A stretch of DNA of 64,000 nt from Rummeliibacillus pycnus (GCF_002884495.1 NZ_KZ614145.1:2618423-2682422), one strand, 5' to 3'. Positions 1 to 8,769 are shown, numbered from the stretch's first letter. Translations and numbers: made by a program. Notes: generated by a model from the letters alone, not told the origin.

Positions 1-555
1 TTCATACGCCATCATCGGTGTTTCTGTCGCTGGTTTCCAAACTACCGTATTTCCAGCTACAATAGCAGGAAATGACTTCCACGTAGCGATTGCTACAGGA
101 AAATTCCACGGTGTAATAAGACCCACAACACCGATTGGGGCACGAACACTCATAGCAAATTTATTGGCTAACTCAGAAGGCGTTGTCTCGCCAAAGAGCC
201 TACGACCTTCACCGGCCATATAGAAAGCCATATCTATTCCTTCTTGTACTTCCCCCCTGCCTTCCTCAATCACTTTACCCATTTCTTTCGTTAGGACTTG
301 TGCAAGGTGTTCTTTCTTTTCTTTCATCTTTTGGCCAATTGCAAATAAATAATCAGCTCTTTTTGGCGCAGGCACTAAAGCCCATTTTTTTTGTGCCTCT
401 TTAGCAATAGCCACTGCTTCATTTACCACACCTTTTGATGCCATTGGTACAGTTGCTAATTTCTGTCCATTTGCTGGATTAAAAACCCCAACATAATTTT
501 CATTCTCAAATGTCTGAAATTTCCCGTCAAAATAATGCTGTAGTTGTATACTCAT
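1..555 (-). CDS. Aldehyde dehydrogenase family protein (partial, N-terminal 185 residues)
   Basis: The reading frame runs off the left edge, so only the N-terminal part is present. It starts at an ATG (555) behind a GAGGAGGG ribosome binding site. The translation has the NAD(P)-aldehyde dehydrogenase N-terminal fold signature: TPWNFP near residue 148, then [10 protein letters not shown], which contributes to the cofactor pocket. The catalytic Cys and Glu would lie beyond the window. Family members oxidise aldehydes to carboxylates with NAD(P)+ in the cytoplasm. The sequence looks like the semialdehyde/2-oxoglutarate-semialdehyde branch, but the substrate cannot be assigned from half a protein. 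It is divergent from the AIM24 gene. Confidence 0.92.
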   Translation of the reverse strand, partial: MSIQLQHYFDGKFQTFENENYVGVFNPANGQKLATVPMASKGVVNEAVAIAKEAQKKWALVPAPKRADYLFAIGQKMKEKKEHLAQVLTKEMGKVIEEGRGEVQEGIDMAFYMAGEGRRLFGETTPSELANKFAMSVRAPIGVVGLITPWNFPVAIATWKSFPAIVAGNTVVWKPATETPMMAYE

Positions 556-750
556 GTATACCCTCCTCATCCAATGCATTAAATTGCTGTATTAACTAAT
601 AATATTTCTACAAAACGCAGAAATACCCTTTTATTTACCAAGGATATTTTTGTCTTAGTATTCATAAGTTTGAAAAGTTGAAACTTTTTTTATTAGCACA
701 TCGCATTTATACTTATACTGAACAGATTATACGATTCGGAGGTAAATAAT

Positions 751-1545
751 ATGAATAATCATGAAATTGATTACAAGTTACATGGCGATGATATGCAATT
801 TGTTGAAGTAGAATTAGACCCTAACGAAACAGTTGTTGCTGAAGCCGGTTCCTTAATGATGATGGAAGATGGGATCCATATGGAAACTGTTTTTGGTGAT
901 GGATCAAACTCTGGTGGTGGAGGCTTTATGAGTAAGCTTATGGGCGCTGGTAAACGTTTAATTACGGGAGAAAGCTTATTCATCACTACATTCACAAATG
1001 AAGGCATGGGAAAAAAACATGTTTCTTTTGCAGCACCTTATCCAGGAAAAATTATTCCAATGGATCTAAGCGTATTTAACGGTAAAATTATCTGTCAAAA
1101 AGATGCCTTTCTTGCAGCTGCAAAAGGCGTTTCAATCGGGGTTGAATTCCAACGAAAATTAGGTACTGGTTTCTTTGGTGGTGAAGGTTTCATCATGCAA
1201 AAGTTAGAAGGCGATGGTATGGCATTTGTTCATGCTGGCGGTACAATTATTCGAAAAGATTTACAACCAGGAGAAAAACTACGAATTGATACAGGATGTC
1301 TTGTTGCCATGACAGGTTCAGTTGAATATAACATCGAAGCGGTAGGTGGCGTTAAAACAGCTTTATTTGGCGGTGAAGGTTTATTCTTCGCAACACTTAG
1401 CGGACCAGGTACTGTATGGGTACAATCTCTTCCATTCAGTCGCTTAGCAAGTAGGGTATTCGCAGCAGCACCAAAAGGATTAGGTGGTTCATCAGCAGAC
1501 GAAAAAGGCATTGGTGGACTGTTTAATCTTTTCAGTGACGACTAA
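751..1545 (+). CDS. AIM24 / TIGR00266 family protein
   Basis: This 264-residue protein starts at an ATG preceded by GGAGGT (738-743). It is glycine-rich, has no signal peptide or membrane segment, and repeats short beta-type modules (VVAEAGSLMMM, GEGFIMQKLEGDG, VWVQSLPFSRLA). This matches the AIM24 (former DUF124) family of beta-sandwich proteins. The family is widespread and related to a yeast mitochondrial inner-membrane organisation factor, but its bacterial function is not established. The gene forms its own unit and ends at a strong terminator. Family assignment is confident; function is unknown. Confidence 0.9.
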   Translation: MNNHEIDYKLHGDDMQFVEVELDPNETVVAEAGSLMMMEDGIHMETVFGDGSNSGGGGFMSKLMGAGKRLITGESLFITTFTNEGMGKKHVSFAAPYPGKIIPMDLSVFNGKIICQKDAFLAAAKGVSIGVEFQRKLGTGFFGGEGFIMQKLEGDGMAFVHAGGTIIRKDLQPGEKLRIDTGCLVAMTGSVEYNIEAVGGVKTALFGGEGLFFATLSGPGTVWVQSLPFSRLASRVFAAAPKGLGGSSADEKGIGGLFNLFSDD

Positions 1546-1563
1546 AACTAAATTATGAATAAT

Positions 1564-1608
1564 AATGCAAAATAAAAAACAGCCATAGGCTGTTTTTTAT
1601 TTTGCATT
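1564..1608. terminator. Strong bidirectional Rho-independent terminator
   Basis: A perfect 21-bp stem (1564-1584 with 1588-1608) closes a 3-nt loop, with an A-run on one arm and a T-run on the other. It lies 18 nt after the AIM24 stop codon. Confidence 0.9.
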
Positions 1609-1741
1609 TGGAATATACATCTATCGGTTTTCTAATGAATTTTAATTGAGAAAAATTGAGGCTTGTCATTTAGACCCTCTGAAATGGGCAAGTATAGTTA
1701 TACCAATTAGATAACTCCTATTTAACAATATTTTTTTAAAT

Positions 1742-1800
1742 TTATCTACAAGGACAAAATTGTCTCCTCAATCTACATTTATCCACAACTATTTTCCACA
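1742..1800 (+). repeat. Cluster of DnaA-box-like 9-mers
   Basis: The 370-base interval from the terminator to the oxidase genes holds no ORF. It carries three DnaA-box-like sites in the same orientation: TTATCTACA (1742-1750), exact TTATCCACA (1779-1787) and TTTTCCACA (1792-1800). In B. subtilis, clusters of such boxes outside oriC are known to bind DnaA. Binding here is inferred. The region is AT-rich, so chance matches are possible. Confidence 0.4.
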
Positions 1801-1981
1801 ATGTAAAACAATTCACAATTCAAAAAAAGATAAAATCCCATCTATTTAGAATAATATTTCGACTTTTTCGTTTGATAAAGTTTAACTCTGTCAAGAATTA
1901 ATGCTATAGGATTAACCTTGATTTTAATAAGTAGATTGTACGTGAAGAATTGTTTCGAACCATAGGATAAGGAGGCTTTTT

Positions 1982-2104
1982 ATGGGCGACAAAAAACAAC
2001 CTGAAGCAAATTTAAAAGGGACTTTCTTTTTTGTTATGTTCGTTGGTATTTTCATTGTAGTTGCTTGGACTCTTATTTTAAACCTGTACCTTAATCGCTT
2101 TTAA
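1982..2104 (+). CDS. ba3-type cytochrome c oxidase subunit IIa
   Basis: This 40-residue protein has an excellent ribosome binding site (AAGGAGG, 1969-1975). A charged N-terminus is followed by a single transmembrane helix (about residues 14-36) and a short basic tail. Length, topology and position directly before the subunit II start match the small subunit IIa of b(a)3-type haem-copper oxidases, which supplies a helix packing against subunits I and II. The gene is intact, but its partners are not: the next reading frame is a deletion fusion. The oxidase is therefore probably not assembled from this locus. Confidence 0.75.
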   Translation: MGDKKQPEANLKGTFFFVMFVGIFIVVAWTLILNLYLNRF

Positions 2105-2127
2105 TCAACAGGAAAGAAGGAACCAAA

Positions 2128-2972
2128 ATGCATTTGCATAAGTATGAAAAATATTGGCTTATTCTGGTTCATGGAAATATCTACAAGTAGTTTTAACCAT
2201 GATGGTCGTTATTCCTTCAATGATTACAGCTTTCTCAATGTTTGCTACATTTGAAATGCGTGGTCGTGAGCTCGGTGCAAAAAGACTGTTTGGTTGGTTA
2301 AAAAAACTCCCTTGGGGGGATGCACGTTTTCTTGCTCCATTCATCGGGATGGTAGCATTTGTCCCTGGTGGTGCAGGGGGTATTATCAATGCCTCTTATC
2401 AAATGAACCAGGTTGTTCATAATACAATTTGGGTAACAGGTCACTTTCACTTAACTGTAGCCACAACTGTTGCTTTGACATTCTTCGGAGCAGCTTACTG
2501 GCTAATCCCACATTTAACAGGCCGTGCATTTACAAAACCCTTAAATAATTTAGGCATAGCGCAAACAATCTGTTGGGCACTAGGTATGGCTATTATGTCT
2601 GGTGGGATGCATTTTGAGAGATTATTAGGTGCACCTAGACGTTCGGCAATTTCAGATTATGGTGGAGCGGAAATTGCTAAAACCTGGGCTTCTTACCAAG
2701 TTGCTGAGGCGATTGGAGGGACGCTTCTTTTCATAGGTATTATTATTTTCTTATATATTTTTGTAAAGCTTTGCTGGTTCACACCTAAAGGTGAACAAGA
2801 ATTCCCTATTGCAGAAGTAGCTCCACATGCAGAAAAGACTCCTCCTATTTTGGAAAATTTCAAAGTATGGATTGTTGTTTTAGTCGCATTAATCCTAATC
2901 GCATATACCTTCCCAATATATGATATCGTGCAAAATTCTCCGCTAGGATCAAAAGGGTTTAAACTTTGGTAA
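2128..2972 (+). pseudogene. ba3 oxidase subunit II-subunit I deletion remnant
   Basis: An ATG at 2128 with a GAAAGAAGG-type RBS opens with MHLHKYEKYWL, the usual start of ba3 subunit II, then hits a stop at 2188. From about 2154, in another frame, the sequence encodes the C-terminal part of subunit I: 272 residues with several membrane helices, the VTGHFHLT motif carrying haem/copper-ligand histidines, and PRR near LLGAPRRSAI. Everything from residue 11 of subunit II through the first half of subunit I is missing, including the CuA site. The only in-frame start for the tail is a TTG at the junction with no RBS. The locus looks like a simple internal deletion, possibly at the short TTGGCTTAT-like stretch near 2154-2162. 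Confidence 0.85.
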
Positions 2973-3104
2973 TTAGGATCTCACTCTACGAAAAAACAAA
3001 AAGATGGCAGCTTAATGCATTTTATTAAAAGTCAAGATTATAAGTAATTCACTTGATGTATCAGTATTTTTTATACAATGTGTAACATTATAATAAGTTA
3101 TTTT

Positions 3105-3142
3105 AAAGCTGAACTAATACAAAATTAGTTCAGCTTTTATTT
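3105..3142 (+). terminator. Rho-independent terminator after the oxidase remnant
   Basis: A 14-bp perfect stem (3105-3118 with 3124-3137) and 5-nt loop are followed by TTTATTT. The rest of 2973-3354 has no convincing gene. A start-less reading frame of 41 residues (3207-3332) is the only coding-like stretch. Confidence 0.8.
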
Positions 3143-3354
3143 GTGTTTAAAGATATAACTTATATTCAATAATCGGGCCATATTGTTGAATAACATTCTT
3201 TTGTGAAATGTTGCCAAAAGATGCTTAGGTAAGGAAGGTTGCAATTGTTACACCAAATTAGATATAAAAACTGTTCATAAAAAAACAGATGAAGCCTCTG
3301 CTACACCTGCTCTACAAGCAACTTTATATTAATTAGATTAATTGCATTATAAGT

Positions 3355-3684
3355 TTATATTTCTGTACTTAGATATCGACTAATTTGCTGAATTTTTTCT
3401 TCATTGCGACGATAGTATGTCCATTTCCCCATTCGCGTGGGAATTAGAAGACCTGCTTTCGCCATCATCGATAAATATTGTGACATAGTAGATTGATTCA
3501 TATCAATTTTTTCTGTAATTTGACCGACACAAACACCTACTTCGGATGGCTTTGCCTCTGGTACTTTTGTATTTTCATAACCAAAATTCACTTCTGGTTC
3601 TTTTAGTAATTTCAATATTTTTAATCGTGTTTCATTGGAAATAGCCTTAAACACGTCAATCATTTCTAAATCAATATTTTCCAT
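3355..3684 (-). CDS. ArsR-family winged-helix repressor
   Basis: This 109-residue protein has the ArsR/SmtB layout: an N-terminal helix with ISNETRLKILKLL, then a helix-turn-helix (VGQITEKIDMNQSTMSQYLSMMAKAGLL) and a wing ending in YYRRN. The start ATG has an AAGGAGGG ribosome binding site. The canonical metal-site ELCVCDL segment is replaced by VGVCVGQI, leaving a single Cys, so metal sensing is unlikely. It may respond to a thiol or redox signal, which is inference. A promoter TTGAAA-17-GATAAT (3728-3756 region) overlaps an operator-like inverted repeat also found, twice, in front of the adjacent nitroreductase gene. This suggests autoregulation and local control. Confidence 0.88.
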   Translation of the reverse strand: MENIDLEMIDVFKAISNETRLKILKLLKEPEVNFGYENTKVPEAKPSEVGVCVGQITEKIDMNQSTMSQYLSMMAKAGLLIPTRMGKWTYYRRNEEKIQQISRYLSTEI

Positions 3685-3727
3685 ATTACCCTCCTTATAT
3701 TAAGAGCAAGTTTTTAAAAGTATCATT

Positions 3728-3759
3728 ATTATCTACTACATATTGCAATATTTCAATGT
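3728..3759 (-). promoter_or_regulatory. ArsR gene promoter and operator
   Basis: On the minus strand, a -35 TTGAAA (3751-3756) and -10 GATAAT (3728-3733) are 17 bp apart. ATATTG-N8-CAATGT (3740-3759 on the plus strand) overlaps the -35 and spacer, as expected for a repressor site. It is the same motif, with the same 8-nt spacer, as the two copies before the nitroreductase gene. Confidence 0.6.
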
Positions 3760-3830
3760 AATCAATTTAAAAACCCCTTTCTACGTTCAAACAATTAAAC
3801 TTAAGTCACAGAAAGAAAAGGGGGAATATA

Positions 3831-4478
3831 TTATTTGTTAATTTGTAAAACGTTATCTAAGCTATTACGTGACATAACTAAAGTGCTTAATGGTTTGTCT
3901 GGTGTTGGGTAGCCGATTGCGATTCCCATAAGGATTGACTCTTCTTCTGAAATATCAAAGTTTTCACGAATTTCATCTGGATAACGGATAAGTTCGTAAG
4001 CAGGAACTGCCCCTAAACCGTGGTGACAAGCAGAAAGTAAAATACCATAACCAAATGCACCTACATCATATGCAGAATACAGTGAAGAATCCTTTGGTAG
4101 AGTTAAGTAAACGATAGCTGGTGCATTAAATAAAACAGCATTTTGTGCTAATAAATCTTGAATACCATCAGCACCAATCAACTCTTCTGTCTCCTTCATA
4201 TAATTTGCTACGTTATTTTTAGGATACTCTTTCCACTCACGAGGAGGAACTACCTCTGTATAACTTCTTTGACGAGCTGCAACTTTTTCAGCGTGTACTT
4301 TACGAATGTTTTTTAGTGTTTCACCTGTTGCAATATATGCTTTCCAAGGCTGGCTATTTTCATATGAAGGCGCTCGCTGTGCCTCAGCAATAATTTGTTT
4401 TAATAATTCGATGTCAATTTCCTTATCTGTAAAGTCACGAATTGAGTGACGTTGTAATAAAAGATTTGTGTTTTCCAT
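3831..4478 (-). CDS. Nitroreductase family FMN oxidoreductase
   Basis: A 215-residue form is chosen because an AGGAGG site sits just before the ATG at 4478; the longer frame to 4520 has no RBS and would run into the operator. The family marks are RHSIRDF at the N-terminus (FMN phosphate-binding Arg), AQRAPSYENSQPW, and GYGILLSACHHGLGAVPAYE, then MGIAIGYP near the C-terminus. Such enzymes are dimeric FMN proteins that reduce nitroaromatics, quinones or other electrophiles with NAD(P)H. The gene is monocistronic and sits upstream of an ArsR-type repressor on the same strand. Shared operators suggest induction by a reactive compound. Confidence 0.9.
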   Translation of the reverse strand: MENTNLLLQRHSIRDFTDKEIDIELLKQIIAEAQRAPSYENSQPWKAYIATGETLKNIRKVHAEKVAARQRSYTEVVPPREWKEYPKNNVANYMKETEELIGADGIQDLLAQNAVLFNAPAIVYLTLPKDSSLYSAYDVGAFGYGILLSACHHGLGAVPAYELIRYPDEIRENFDISEEESILMGIAIGYPTPDKPLSTLVMSRNSLDNVLQINK

Positions 4479-4503
4479 TTTGATAAAACCTCCTAATATT
4501 AAC

Positions 4504-4557
4504 ATATTGAAATATATCAATATGTTATAGTGTTATTATATTGAAATATACCAATAT
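4504..4557 (-). promoter_or_regulatory. Tandem palindromic operators of the nitroreductase promoter
   Basis: Two inverted repeats, ATATTG-N8-CAATAT, lie at 4504-4523 and 4538-4557, exactly 34 bp apart; the first extends to AACATATTGA/TCAATATGTT (4501-4526). They bracket the likely promoter. The 12-bp arms and spacing suit an ArsR-type winged helix. The rest of 4558-4801 shows no gene. Confidence 0.65.
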
Positions 4558-4801
4558 GTCAATTGGTTTGATTTATATCAAATTATTTATAGTAATAAAT
4601 TGGGTAAATTAAGAGGTAGGTAACTCTTTGAGTGTAGAGTAATGGGTTGTTCAACAATCGGGAGCGTTAGTTAAAGATGAATTAAGTGATTTTAGGTTTG
4701 AGAACTTCTTATAGTTATTCCATTATAGGGCGCGATTGTTAAAGAAGCGTCTCTTTTCTCTTTCAACTAAAGGGTGCTTTTGTTTAACAAGAAAGTTAAG
4801 G

Positions 4802-4836
4802 TAGCCTTGTTAATTATAATTTAACAAGGCTATTTT
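4802..4836. terminator. Hairpin at the left side of the transposon genes
   Basis: A perfect 12-bp stem (4802-4813 with 4821-4832) has a 7-nt loop, followed on the plus strand by TTTT. It lies just past the end of the tnpC-like gene and may stop transcription in or out of the element. Confidence 0.55.
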
Positions 4837-4851
4837 GTATCCCATTAATAT

Positions 4852-5325
4852 CTATTTAAACTGCTCAAAATGGTTAGCAACCCAACGACTTTGATTCTCC
4901 GCTATATATTGTTCCACAGCTATTAGCTTGTTCACTAATTCTTCCTTTGAGAGCTTCATGTACTTCTTTTTAACAACATCTATATTACGATTAGGAGAAA
5001 TCTTTCTTAAATTTGATTCATCAAATTTAAGAGGCGTTTTGAGCTTTTTACGAACCATATTTACTTTATATGTTTTGCTATGCTTTTTGTAATAGGTATA
5101 CAATTCATCATTACTCTTTATTGTATTGGGATGAATCCCTTTTTCTTGAGTGTCAAAATGTTTCGAATGCTGACTAATATTATGATAGGTTACAGGAATG
5201 CCTTGTTCGATAAGATATTCAATTGTTTCAATCCCAATGGAAACAGAACGCTCTTTACGTTGTTGATGTACTTTATCAAGCCATTCTCGATTATCTGAAT
5301 GGGTTTTGCTGTATGGATGGTTCAT
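4852..5325 (-). CDS. tnpC: Tn554 TnpC-like accessory transposition protein
   Basis: This 157-residue, basic, soluble protein overlaps the 3' end of the tnpB-like gene by 35 bp, so the two are probably translationally coupled. The layout fits the TnpC/DUF6262 type: an N-terminal basic helix (DKVHQQRKERSVSIGIETIEYL), a helix-turn-helix-like stretch with IPVTYHNISQHSK and HPNTIKSNDELY, and a C-terminal helical tail. In Tn554 TnpC is not essential but influences transposition frequency and orientation. Position as the third gene of the trio is the strongest evidence; sequence identity is weaker. There is a minor hairpin 20 nt downstream. Confidence 0.65.
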   Translation of the reverse strand: MNHPYSKTHSDNREWLDKVHQQRKERSVSIGIETIEYLIEQGIPVTYHNISQHSKHFDTQEKGIHPNTIKSNDELYTYYKKHSKTYKVNMVRKKLKTPLKFDESNLRKISPNRNIDVVKKKYMKLSKEELVNKLIAVEQYIAENQSRWVANHFEQFK

Positions 5326-7432
5326 GATGACGTTCCTCTCTATATTTTTTGATTAAATCAATTTCCTTAAGTTCGATTTTTGCCTGTTTTGCCATTTCTT
5401 TTGCTTTTCGAACTTCAACTTCTAATCCTAACTCTTTAAAACGCTTTTCCATATCTTTAGATAATTTTATAACCTCTAAAAGTTCTTCTTCTTGGCTTGG
5501 TTCGGGTACTTTGGCCTTACAGCCTAAACATTGCATTTTATTTGGGCATATATAATCAGTGACACATGTACCACCTAGTACTTTGTTGAATACACCAACT
5601 TTCTCCTTGTAATCATCTAATTCTTCTTGTAACTCTTTTGGGCTTCTTAAATACGCATCATCTATATCTACATAACTTGAAATCACATCTTGCAGTTCAC
5701 TAACTGATTCTGCAATTTGTGAAGGAGTTGGTGCTGAATAATAACCAGTAATCCTTAAATCTTTTTGATGCAATATTTTTGCTACAATATCAATCGGTAT
5801 TTTTTGACGTTGTACGGCTTCTGTAGCGAATGCATGGCGTAGGAGATGGCTTTTGATTTTTATAGGTTTTCCATTTTGTGTTTCAAAATATAGACCGTGT
5901 AGAAGAAAACGAATACAAGAGCTGATGGTAGCATTTAGCAGCCCCTTACCAGCATATTGAAAGAAATATGGTTTTGGTTCTTTGAATAAATGTTTTCTTT
6001 TATCACGATATATAATACTCGGAATCTTAGAGTTGGAATAATGTTCTTTCAACATCCTCGAAACAATTTGGATTAGCTCCATTGTTTGTTTACTAATATA
6101 GAATTCTTCTAAAGCATCCCTCCCTTTTGGAATAGCTTTAAAAGAGAAGTGGATTTTACCGTTTATTTTTTTAAATTCAATGCACTCTTTTGTATTATTG
6201 ATTTGCAATAGTTCATTTACTCTTGCACCAGTTGTTGTCAAAATATCGATTGCTAATAAACCGAAAGTACAGCCTGTATAAAACGGTTCTACATCAAATA
6301 GAAGACCCTTTACTTTGTCCTTATGTCTAGTTACGAAAGAAGAGTTTGTGATAATGCCTTTATGTGCCAAACTGAATGGGTTAGGAAGTTCTGATTTTTT
6401 TTCCACATAACCCCATAAAGATAAAAATTCAAGTCTATTTTCAAACACTTCTTTTGAGCAATTTTCGGGCAATTTCGAAAGAACGTTATTTTCAATTAAC
6501 TCATTAAACCACAGACCTTCCACTTCTGATTCACCATTTAAAGATTCAGCTTTTATAAATTCAAGAAAGTATGAGTTGTTTTTGTTGGAGTATGTTGATT
6601 TTCTTTTGGTAGCTGAACAAATAGTTTGTGAACTAAATTTTTCTTGATGATTAAGAACAAAAGATCGTTTATCCCATAACCGAAAATAAAAACGTTCTCC
6701 TACTCGTTCAGGCTCATCATATTGAAATTCTAATGGTAGTTCTAATGACTTTGTTTGAACATTCTCAATAGTCTCTCTGAATGCTTCTCGAAGTCTTTTT
6801 ATCTGATTCCATCGGAAATTTGCTTCTATACGAATTTTCGGAAGATTCGGCGCAATAGCATCTGTATCATCTTTACGAATAGTTTGGGCTTCCTCCTTGA
6901 CTATCTTATGTAAAGAAAATTCTCTTAGATCAAATTTAGGATCAATGAGTAAGAAATGCTTGAAGTATTTTCTTTCCTCAAGGTTAAGTTTCTGATGTAA
7001 CCATTTATTTGTTTCGTAGGTTAATATCTTATATTGACTAATGAACTGATATCTTTTGCTATTCGAATCATCTGGAAATATATCACCTTTTAGATACTTA
7101 TACCCATGTGTTTCTACATCAAATGATTCCATTGATGTTAAGTTAAAGACTGAAAAAATATCTTTGAATCTCACGTTAATAGTTCTAATTTTATTAGAAA
7201 TTGATTGATAATCTAAATTTCTATCAGTGCTAACGAATACCCCAAATAATAAATGATTTACCCATACAGTTTCTATACAATTATTATCTATGTAGTAAAG
7301 GAGTCTTTCATCAACTTTGTCGAGTAAAAATTCCTTTCGATTATTTTGTAGACACAGTAACTTAATATCTATTTTTCCATTCCATTGCTGATACCATTCT
7401 GATTTTGGTATCTGTTGTGCAGCTATATTCAC
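5291..7432 (-). CDS. tnpB: Tn554 TnpB-like tyrosine recombinase
   Basis: This 713-residue recombinase has its catalytic domain in the last 350 residues. The box I arginine is in TTTGARVNELLQI, and box II is HLLRHAFATEAVQ with the H-x-x-R pair. The second histidine is in ILHQKDLRI, and the nucleophile tyrosine lies in TGYYSAPT. After the active site, a Cys-rich tail (GGTCVTDYICPNKMQCLGCKAKVPEP) could bind a metal, followed by a charged helix. The long N-terminal half is poorly conserved but probably DNA-binding. Tn554 TnpB is similarly large. The start ATG is 2 nt from the end of tnpA, so the genes form one operon. All catalytic residues are present, so it may be active. Confidence 0.85.
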   Translation of the reverse strand: MNIAAQQIPKSEWYQQWNGKIDIKLLCLQNNRKEFLLDKVDERLLYYIDNNCIETVWVNHLLFGVFVSTDRNLDYQSISNKIRTINVRFKDIFSVFNLTSMESFDVETHGYKYLKGDIFPDDSNSKRYQFISQYKILTYETNKWLHQKLNLEERKYFKHFLLIDPKFDLREFSLHKIVKEEAQTIRKDDTDAIAPNLPKIRIEANFRWNQIKRLREAFRETIENVQTKSLELPLEFQYDEPERVGERFYFRLWDKRSFVLNHQEKFSSQTICSATKRKSTYSNKNNSYFLEFIKAESLNGESEVEGLWFNELIENNVLSKLPENCSKEVFENRLEFLSLWGYVEKKSELPNPFSLAHKGIITNSSFVTRHKDKVKGLLFDVEPFYTGCTFGLLAIDILTTTGARVNELLQINNTKECIEFKKINGKIHFSFKAIPKGRDALEEFYISKQTMELIQIVSRMLKEHYSNSKIPSIIYRDKRKHLFKEPKPYFFQYAGKGLLNATISSCIRFLLHGLYFETQNGKPIKIKSHLLRHAFATEAVQRQKIPIDIVAKILHQKDLRITGYYSAPTPSQIAESVSELQDVISSYVDIDDAYLRSPKELQEELDDYKEKVGVFNKVLGGTCVTDYICPNKMQCLGCKAKVPEPSQEEELLEVIKLSKDMEKRFKELGLEVEVRKAKEMAKQAKIELKEIDLIKKYREERHHEPSIQQNPFR

Positions 7433-7434
7433 AT

Positions 7435-8769
7435 TTACTCCAACCCTTCAATCAAATCTCTTAAATTTTCATCAAAAATTTCATCTTTTAGCGTTTGTGA
7501 TACTTGTAACTTTTTCGAAGATTTCCGTAGCTTATTATAATCGTTTTCATTTTGCTTCATTTGTTTTAACATTTGATCATGGGCTTCACGATGCTTTGTT
7601 TCATCAAAATAATGTTCATATACATTCATCGTATCAGGATTTCTCCACTTCATATATTTAATCAGTTCATTTTTCCGTTGCTCTATTTCAGATTCATTTA
7701 TTGAAATATTATAAATCTCTCGTAGTCTTGATGTTACGAACCAATGTCTTGCCTTATGAGGATTTAAACTTAACTTATTTGCATGCATTGCTCGATTCCA
7801 ATGATAGTACCAAGCATGATAAGTAAAAGGAGTACCATTAGATGATAAAAAAATAGGAGCACCATCGGATAATTCATGAGAACATAAATGATCTTTATCA
7901 AAGAATTTCCGTTCGGTATCAATGTAGTGAAATAACCGTTTAACGGTGTCTTTACTGAATCGTAGAAACTTTACTTTTTTCCCATAACTACCTTTGTTAA
8001 AAGTAATAACTTCTTGATGGCTTTTTCTATTTCGATAATCTCCAATAGTTAATTCAATAATTTCAGATGCTCTTGCACCTGTTTCAAATAGCATACGGGC
8101 AATGATCATTTCTCGTTGTGACCAATTTACTTTATTTCCAGCTTGATATACTTGATAAGGGAGATTAATATCATCAATAATTTGTGGTTGCCATTCTTCG
8201 TTAATGATTTTAAAATAGGAATCTGTTAATCTGCGATGCATTAAAGGATCTTCTGTTCCGGCAACAGAAGGCATTCTAGGTTTATCAACTCGGACACCGT
8301 TTATTTCTTCTTTGTATCGATTCGATATAGCTTGACCATCAATTAATGGATTATTATAAGTATATTGATTTAATCGGATCATTGCTTTATAAAATGATTT
8401 TAATGCTGATAAAAAGCGACTAACTGTATTTGGACTTTTATTGGTTAGATTTATAAAACGAAATGATTCTCGATCTCGAATCTTGCAGTTCATTTCATGC
8501 ATTAAATAATCTTCAACAACTACTCGTATCTTTTCTTCTGCATCATTCCATTGCACTCGTTCACCTTGAAAATTACTTTCTTCCTCTAACCATTTGAAAA
8601 AGGGAAGTAAACAGTTTAAGTAAGATGTTGCAGAACTCTTATCGATTCTTCCTAAACAATCATTATAATAATCTGTTAGCGGTAAAAATGGTTGGTTTTC
8701 TTTAAATACTAAAAGCTTATACTTGCTTTCTATATGCTTTGGGCAGTATTCATACCAATACAAAAGCAA
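7435..8769 (-). CDS. tnpA: Tn554 TnpA-like tyrosine recombinase
   Basis: This 444-residue protein is the first gene of the trio. The N-terminal half is an SAM-like core-binding domain (YLNCLLPFFKWLEEES, SRFLSALKSFYKAMIRL). The catalytic part has the box I arginine in FETGARASEIIEL, HKARHWFVTSRL in box II, and Tyr in NVYEHYFDET. KWRN stands where many integrases have a histidine, a Trp substitution known in this superfamily. Phage integrases are usually single; the operonic companion of a second and third protein argues for a Tn554-type element. The start ATG has a GGAGGT site 8 nt upstream. The intergenic region before it (8770-9101) is AT-rich. Confidence 0.82.
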   Translation of the reverse strand: MLLYWYEYCPKHIESKYKLLVFKENQPFLPLTDYYNDCLGRIDKSSATSYLNCLLPFFKWLEEESNFQGERVQWNDAEEKIRVVVEDYLMHEMNCKIRDRESFRFINLTNKSPNTVSRFLSALKSFYKAMIRLNQYTYNNPLIDGQAISNRYKEEINGVRVDKPRMPSVAGTEDPLMHRRLTDSYFKIINEEWQPQIIDDINLPYQVYQAGNKVNWSQREMIIARMLFETGARASEIIELTIGDYRNRKSHQEVITFNKGSYGKKVKFLRFSKDTVKRLFHYIDTERKFFDKDHLCSHELSDGAPIFLSSNGTPFTYHAWYYHWNRAMHANKLSLNPHKARHWFVTSRLREIYNISINESEIEQRKNELIKYMKWRNPDTMNVYEHYFDETKHREAHDQMLKQMKQNENDYNKLRKSSKKLQVSQTLKDEIFDENLRDLIEGLE

